Source: JAPOKJ01 sp031421635 | GTDB taxonomy: Bacteria > Pseudomonadota > Gammaproteobacteria > Burkholderiales > Burkholderiaceae_E | DNA length: 64,000 nucleotides | Assembly: GCA_031421635.1 (NCBI GenBank) | Contig: JANOPA010000085.1 | Location: 1 to 64,000, forward strand | Direction of reading: 5' to 3' | In this document: positions 60,963 to 64,000 of the stretch, in pieces | Numbering within the stretch: the first letter of the stretch is position 1 | How the letters are laid out: each line of letters begins with the position of its first letter | The notes under the pieces: generated by a model | What the model was told of the DNA's origin: nothing | Databases searched by the model: none | The model's input: the letters and a program-made list of their open reading frames with translations, nothing else | Program-made: the position numbers and the translations under genes

Positions 60963-61783
60963 TGTTGCAGATCCGACATTTAACGAAGTCTTTCGGCGGC
61001 GTGCTGGCCACGCAAGATGTTTCGATGGATTTTCCGAAAGATTCGCTGCGCGCCGTGATTGGACCGAACGGTGCAGGGAAGACCACCTTTTTCAACCTGA
61101 TTTCTGGGGTGTTTCCTCCCGATTCGGGAAGCATTCAACTGGATGGGCAAGAGATTGTCGGGAAAGCTAGCAACGAAATTGTGCGTCTGGGCGTAGGTCG
61201 TGCATTTCAAGTCGCCAAACTCTTTAAGTCGCTCACGGTCGAGGAATCCCTTCGTGCGGCACTGATGTCTCCATTGGGTAAGTCCGCTAGTCTGCATGGT
61301 CGTTTCCCTTTGCTCGCAACCAGAGATCGCGCGCAAGAGGTGATGGAGCAATTGCATCTGACCTCCAAGGCGAATGTCGTCAGCGGCAATCTCTCGCACG
61401 GCGATCAAAAGCTGCTGGACTTGGCTTTAGCTCTAGTGCTCAAGCCAAAAGTTTTGCTACTTGATGAGCCCGTGGCCGGCATGGGCCCTGAAGAGCGCGA
61501 AAAAATGATCGAAACCGTCCACGCTTTATGGAAGCGTGGTGGCTTGACCGTCGTGCTGATTGAACATGATATGGAAATTGTGTTTCGCGTGGCACAGCAC
61601 ATCTTTGTCTTATGTTATGGCAAGCTACTCGCGCAAGGCAGCGCGGAGCAAGTGCGTTCTAACCCAGAGGTGATTGAGGCTTACCTTGGCCGACCGAAAG
61701 ACCCCCAACAAGCTCAAGTGCCAATGCAAGTGCAAGGTCAGATGCAACCGAACCAGGCGAAGCCCGAAGGTGCATCCGCATGA
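60962..61783 (+). CDS. livG: Branched-chain-type ABC transporter ATPase LivG (second system)
   Basis: 273 residues. Walker A GPNGAGKTTFFNLISGVFPP, the signature NLSHGDQKLLDLALAL, Walker B VLLLDEPVAGMGPEE and switch VVLIEHDMEIVFRVA. After the normal end (EVIEAYLGRPK) there is a Gln/Pro/Met-rich tail (QAQVPMQVQGQMQPNQAKPE) with short direct repeats. It overlaps livF by four bases. Confidence 0.87.
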   Translation: MLQIRHLTKSFGGVLATQDVSMDFPKDSLRAVIGPNGAGKTTFFNLISGVFPPDSGSIQLDGQEIVGKASNEIVRLGVGRAFQVAKLFKSLTVEESLRAALMSPLGKSASLHGRFPLLATRDRAQEVMEQLHLTSKANVVSGNLSHGDQKLLDLALALVLKPKVLLLDEPVAGMGPEEREKMIETVHALWKRGGLTVVLIEHDMEIVFRVAQHIFVLCYGKLLAQGSAEQVRSNPEVIEAYLGRPKDPQQAQVPMQVQGQMQPNQAKPEGASA

Positions 61784-62493
61784 GCACTCCCGTCTTAGAA
61801 GTTTCAGGGATTGATGGCTTTTACGGTACGAGTCAGGTGCTTTTCGGTATGTCGCTGTCGGTGAACAAGGGCGAGACCTTGGCACTGCTCGGGCGCAATG
61901 GCGCGGGCAAGAGCTCGACGATCAAAGCCATTGCAGGCATTCTCATTCCGAAAAAGGGCAGTGTGCAATTGCTCGGGCGCGAAATGCGTGGTCAACCGCC
62001 GCATGTCATGGCTAAGGCGGGTCTCGGTTATGTGCCTGAGGACCGCCAGATCTTTCCTGAGCTTACGGTACAAGACAATTTAGAGATTGCCGTGAAAAAG
62101 GGCCTGGATGGTCGCCATGAATGGACGGTTGAGCGCATCTACGACATGCTACCTTTACTGACTCCGCTTAAGGCCCGCCTGGGCGGACAGCTATCCGGTG
62201 GCGAGCAACAAATGCTCACCGTAGGCCGGGCGCTGATGGGCAATCCTAGCGTGCTTCTACTGGACGAACCTAGCGAAGGCCTCGCTCCGATTATGGTTCA
62301 AAAGATTGGCGATTTGATTGAAACTCTGCGCAAACTTGGCACGACCATCGTACTGGCAGAGCAGAACCTTCATTTTTGCCTAGGCCTTGCGGACCGCGCC
62401 GTAGTCATTGATCGCGGCACCAGCGTTTACAGCGGAAGCCTTGCCGAGCTTGGCAACAACGAAGAAATTAAGCAGCGCTATTTGTCGATTTAG
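61780..62493 (+). CDS. livF: Branched-chain-type ABC transporter ATPase LivF (second system)
   Basis: 237 residues. Walker A GRNGAGKSSTIKAIAGILIP, the signature LSGGEQQMLTVGRALMGNPS, Walker B VLLLDEPSEGLAPI and VLAEQNLHFCLGLADRAVVI. Last gene of the operon, ending about 140 bp before the convergent DUF35 gene. Confidence 0.88.
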   Translation: MSTPVLEVSGIDGFYGTSQVLFGMSLSVNKGETLALLGRNGAGKSSTIKAIAGILIPKKGSVQLLGREMRGQPPHVMAKAGLGYVPEDRQIFPELTVQDNLEIAVKKGLDGRHEWTVERIYDMLPLLTPLKARLGGQLSGGEQQMLTVGRALMGNPSVLLLDEPSEGLAPIMVQKIGDLIETLRKLGTTIVLAEQNLHFCLGLADRAVVIDRGTSVYSGSLAELGNNEEIKQRYLSI

Positions 62494-62631
62494 TGCTTGA
62501 CAGTGGTTTAGGGTGCGCCTTGTTTCATGCAGGCTTTACCGGAGCAAGTTAAACCCTGTAAGCAGTTGAAATTACCTCATCTGCTTTAAGGCGAGACGGT
62601 AAGCCGCAACCGTTGATGTCGCCCCTTAATT

Positions 62632-63090
62632 TTATGGAGTTTGCGATACCGCTTGGTTCTGAGGTATATCGAGCGATGCTCCAAACAAGGGTCCATCGTC
62701 GTAACGCAGTACCAGCATTTTCATGCTCGCGCCCATATGCTCCGGCCGAATCTCGCCGATGAGACGGCACATCAGACGGGGCCCTTGCTCAAGGTCGATC
62801 ATGCCAATCGCGTAGGGCGCATCAGATCGAAAGGCCTGCGGGGCAACGTGAATGCGAGTAAAACTGTACAGTCGACCGGTTATGTTGAGGTCAACCCACT
62901 CTAAAGAGGTGCTCCAACAGGCTCGACAAAGGTTGCGCGGCGGAAAGCTTTTCTGGCCACAGGCTTTGCAGCGCGTGCTCAGCAAACGCCCCTCATCAAG
63001 GCCTCTCCAGAAAGGCAGGGTAAAGCCCGATACGCGCGGAGGAAAGGGGCGGGCGCCCTGCATTCTGATTTCCGTTAAACGTTGCTTCAT
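62632..63090 (-). CDS. DUF35 OB-fold/zinc-ribbon acyl-CoA-associated protein
   Basis: 152 residues. Four Cys in RCKACGQKSFPPRNLCRACW form a rubredoxin-like zinc ribbon, followed by an OB-fold (RLYSFTRIHVAPQAFRSDAP, YAIGMIDLEQGPRLMCRLIG). DUF35 proteins form complexes with thiolases and often channel acyl-CoA; it overlaps the thiolase gene by four bases, the usual pairing. Confidence 0.87.
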   Translation of the reverse strand: MKQRLTEIRMQGARPFPPRVSGFTLPFWRGLDEGRLLSTRCKACGQKSFPPRNLCRACWSTSLEWVDLNITGRLYSFTRIHVAPQAFRSDAPYAIGMIDLEQGPRLMCRLIGEIRPEHMGASMKMLVLRYDDGPLFGASLDIPQNQAVSQTP

Positions 63091-64000
63091 TGCATGGCCT
63101 GCAATACATGCACTAAGGCAGCGTTGTACTTGCCCAATTCACTGGCGGTGAGTGCAAATTCATGACGTGACACCTGGCGCTCGGCGGCGCAGCCCAGCAA
63201 TTGCGTGCAGGCTTCAATCACATCGTAAAGCGGCGACACTTCGGGAGGGTGGCCGCGCGACAGGCAACCGCCACAGGTATTGATGGGGCTTGGCCCATCA
63301 AATCGAGTCGTACCGGCCCGCGCTGCATCGGCGCCGCGCCCCGGCGCGAACAGACCCAAGGCTTCACTTGCGAGCGCTTCTACCACGGTGCAAGGTGCAT
63401 AAAGCTGAAAAGTCCCCATATCTTGAAGGCTTAGTTTGGCATCCAATAAGGCGCGATGCGATGCTTGTCTGAGGGTGTTGTAGTCGAGCGCACTACCGCC
63501 CTGATCCGACAGTTGATGTTGACCCTCGTGCTCAAAGCCCCGAGAACGCACCAATACATAGGGTCTGCCACTGGCCCTGGCAAGGTCTTCATTGACAATT
63601 ACCAGGGCGGCCGCGCCGTCGGCGCGTCCGGGCACTTCATAGAGGCCCAGCGGTTCCACAATGGGTCGGGCATTCAAAACATCTTCAAGGCTCAAGGCGG
63701 AGCGATACTGGGCGAGGGGATTGCGCATGGCATGTTCGCGATTCTTGAGTGCAATGGACGCGAGCGTGGCTCGTGAGACGCCAAATTCATAAAGATAACG
63801 CTGTGCGTCCATGGCATACCAGGCGATAGGCACTGCACCGAAGATCGATTGAAAATCTACGTCACCCGTGAGGCGAATGCTGTAGTCCAAATGCGCAGAG
63901 GTAGGGATAGCGGTTTCGAAATGTGCTCCGACTGCAAGCGTACACAGCGCCTGCCCACTCGCCACCTGCAATATCGCTTGATCAAAACAGTGCCCGCCCG
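63087..64000 (-). CDS. Thiolase/SCP-x-like protein, N-terminus outside the window
   Basis: The frame runs off the right edge: GGHCFDQAILQVASGQALCT is continuous upstream of the TTG at 63971, so the true start lies beyond 64000. C-terminal thiolase landmarks: PINTCGGCLSRGHPPEVSPLYDVIEAC (conserved His in GHP) and RADGAAALVIVNEDLARA. It is of the lipid-transfer-type thiolase family that partners with DUF35 proteins. The catalytic N-terminal Cys region is not visible. Confidence 0.82.
   Translation of the reverse strand, partial: GGHCFDQAILQVASGQALCTLAVGAHFETAIPTSAHLDYSIRLTGDVDFQSIFGAVPIAWYAMDAQRYLYEFGVSRATLASIALKNREHAMRNPLAQYRSALSLEDVLNARPIVEPLGLYEVPGRADGAAALVIVNEDLARASGRPYVLVRSRGFEHEGQHQLSDQGGSALDYNTLRQASHRALLDAKLSLQDMGTFQLYAPCTVVEALASEALGLFAPGRGADAARAGTTRFDGPSPINTCGGCLSRGHPPEVSPLYDVIEACTQLLGCAAERQVSRHEFALTASELGKYNAALVHVLQAMQ

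Noticed and set aside
1..64000. CRISPR arrays, rRNA operons, replication origin or prophage
   Set aside because: No regularly spaced repeats, rRNA motifs, DnaA-box clusters or phage structural genes were seen on either strand.

Overview
The window looks like the chromosome of a betaproteobacterium, most likely in or near Burkholderiales. The inference rests on Bug-type tripartite-tricarboxylate receptors (one intact, two in ruins), two complete Liv-type ABC transporters, many CoA-ester catabolic genes (CaiB/BaiF CoA-transferases, MaoC hydratases, CitE-like lyases, acyl-CoA dehydrogenases), and moderate-to-high GC with ATG/GTG/TTG starts. No rRNA, tRNA or CRISPR array was found. The genes suggest a heterotroph living on aromatic, alicyclic and branched dicarboxylic acids.

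Layout. 1-7.1 kb: the broken end of a flavin disulfide oxidoreductase, two envelope proteins, a phnD-phnE-phnC ABC transporter (minus strand), a DUF3179 protein, and one gene read through an in-frame UGA that I interpret as a selenoprotein of the glycine/betaine/D-proline reductase B family. 7.1-19.5 kb: an accessory, decaying region with a hairpin cluster, a group II intron whose maturase gene is broken, transposase scraps, four toxin-antitoxin or PIN modules, and many pseudogenes. 19.5-26.5 kb: a ring-hydroxylating dioxygenase cluster (ferredoxin, alpha, beta, enoyl-CoA hydratase, SDR) and a TetR regulator; two similar 22-bp operator-like palindromes lie in the two divergent promoters. 26.7-31 kb: a putative metallopeptidase, a transposase remnant and a three-gene phosphotransferase operon.

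31-52 kb carries a dispersed catabolic set: MmgE/PrpD, two MaoC proteins and an IclR regulator; a livKHMGF transporter operon (livM and livG fused) that continues into an SDR and a Baeyer-Villiger monooxygenase; a CaiB/BaiF CoA-transferase; an acyl-CoA dehydrogenase; two CitE-like lyases and a Bug receptor. Similar 14-bp ATCA-N6-TGAT palindromes sit about 80-190 bp upstream of several of these units, so they may form one regulon. The composition resembles itaconate/mesaconate (C5-dicarboxylate) degradation. 52-64 kb: small envelope proteins, an ATP-grasp protein, a frameshifted pilU, a quinone-oxidoreductase-like gene, a second livKHMGF operon, and a DUF35/thiolase pair running off the right edge.

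Two themes run through the window. Gene decay is heavy: about twenty truncated, frameshifted or nonsense-bearing genes, several next to toxin-antitoxin modules. Several intact proteins also carry short in-frame tandem repeats (12, 15 or 18 bp units) at or near a terminus.
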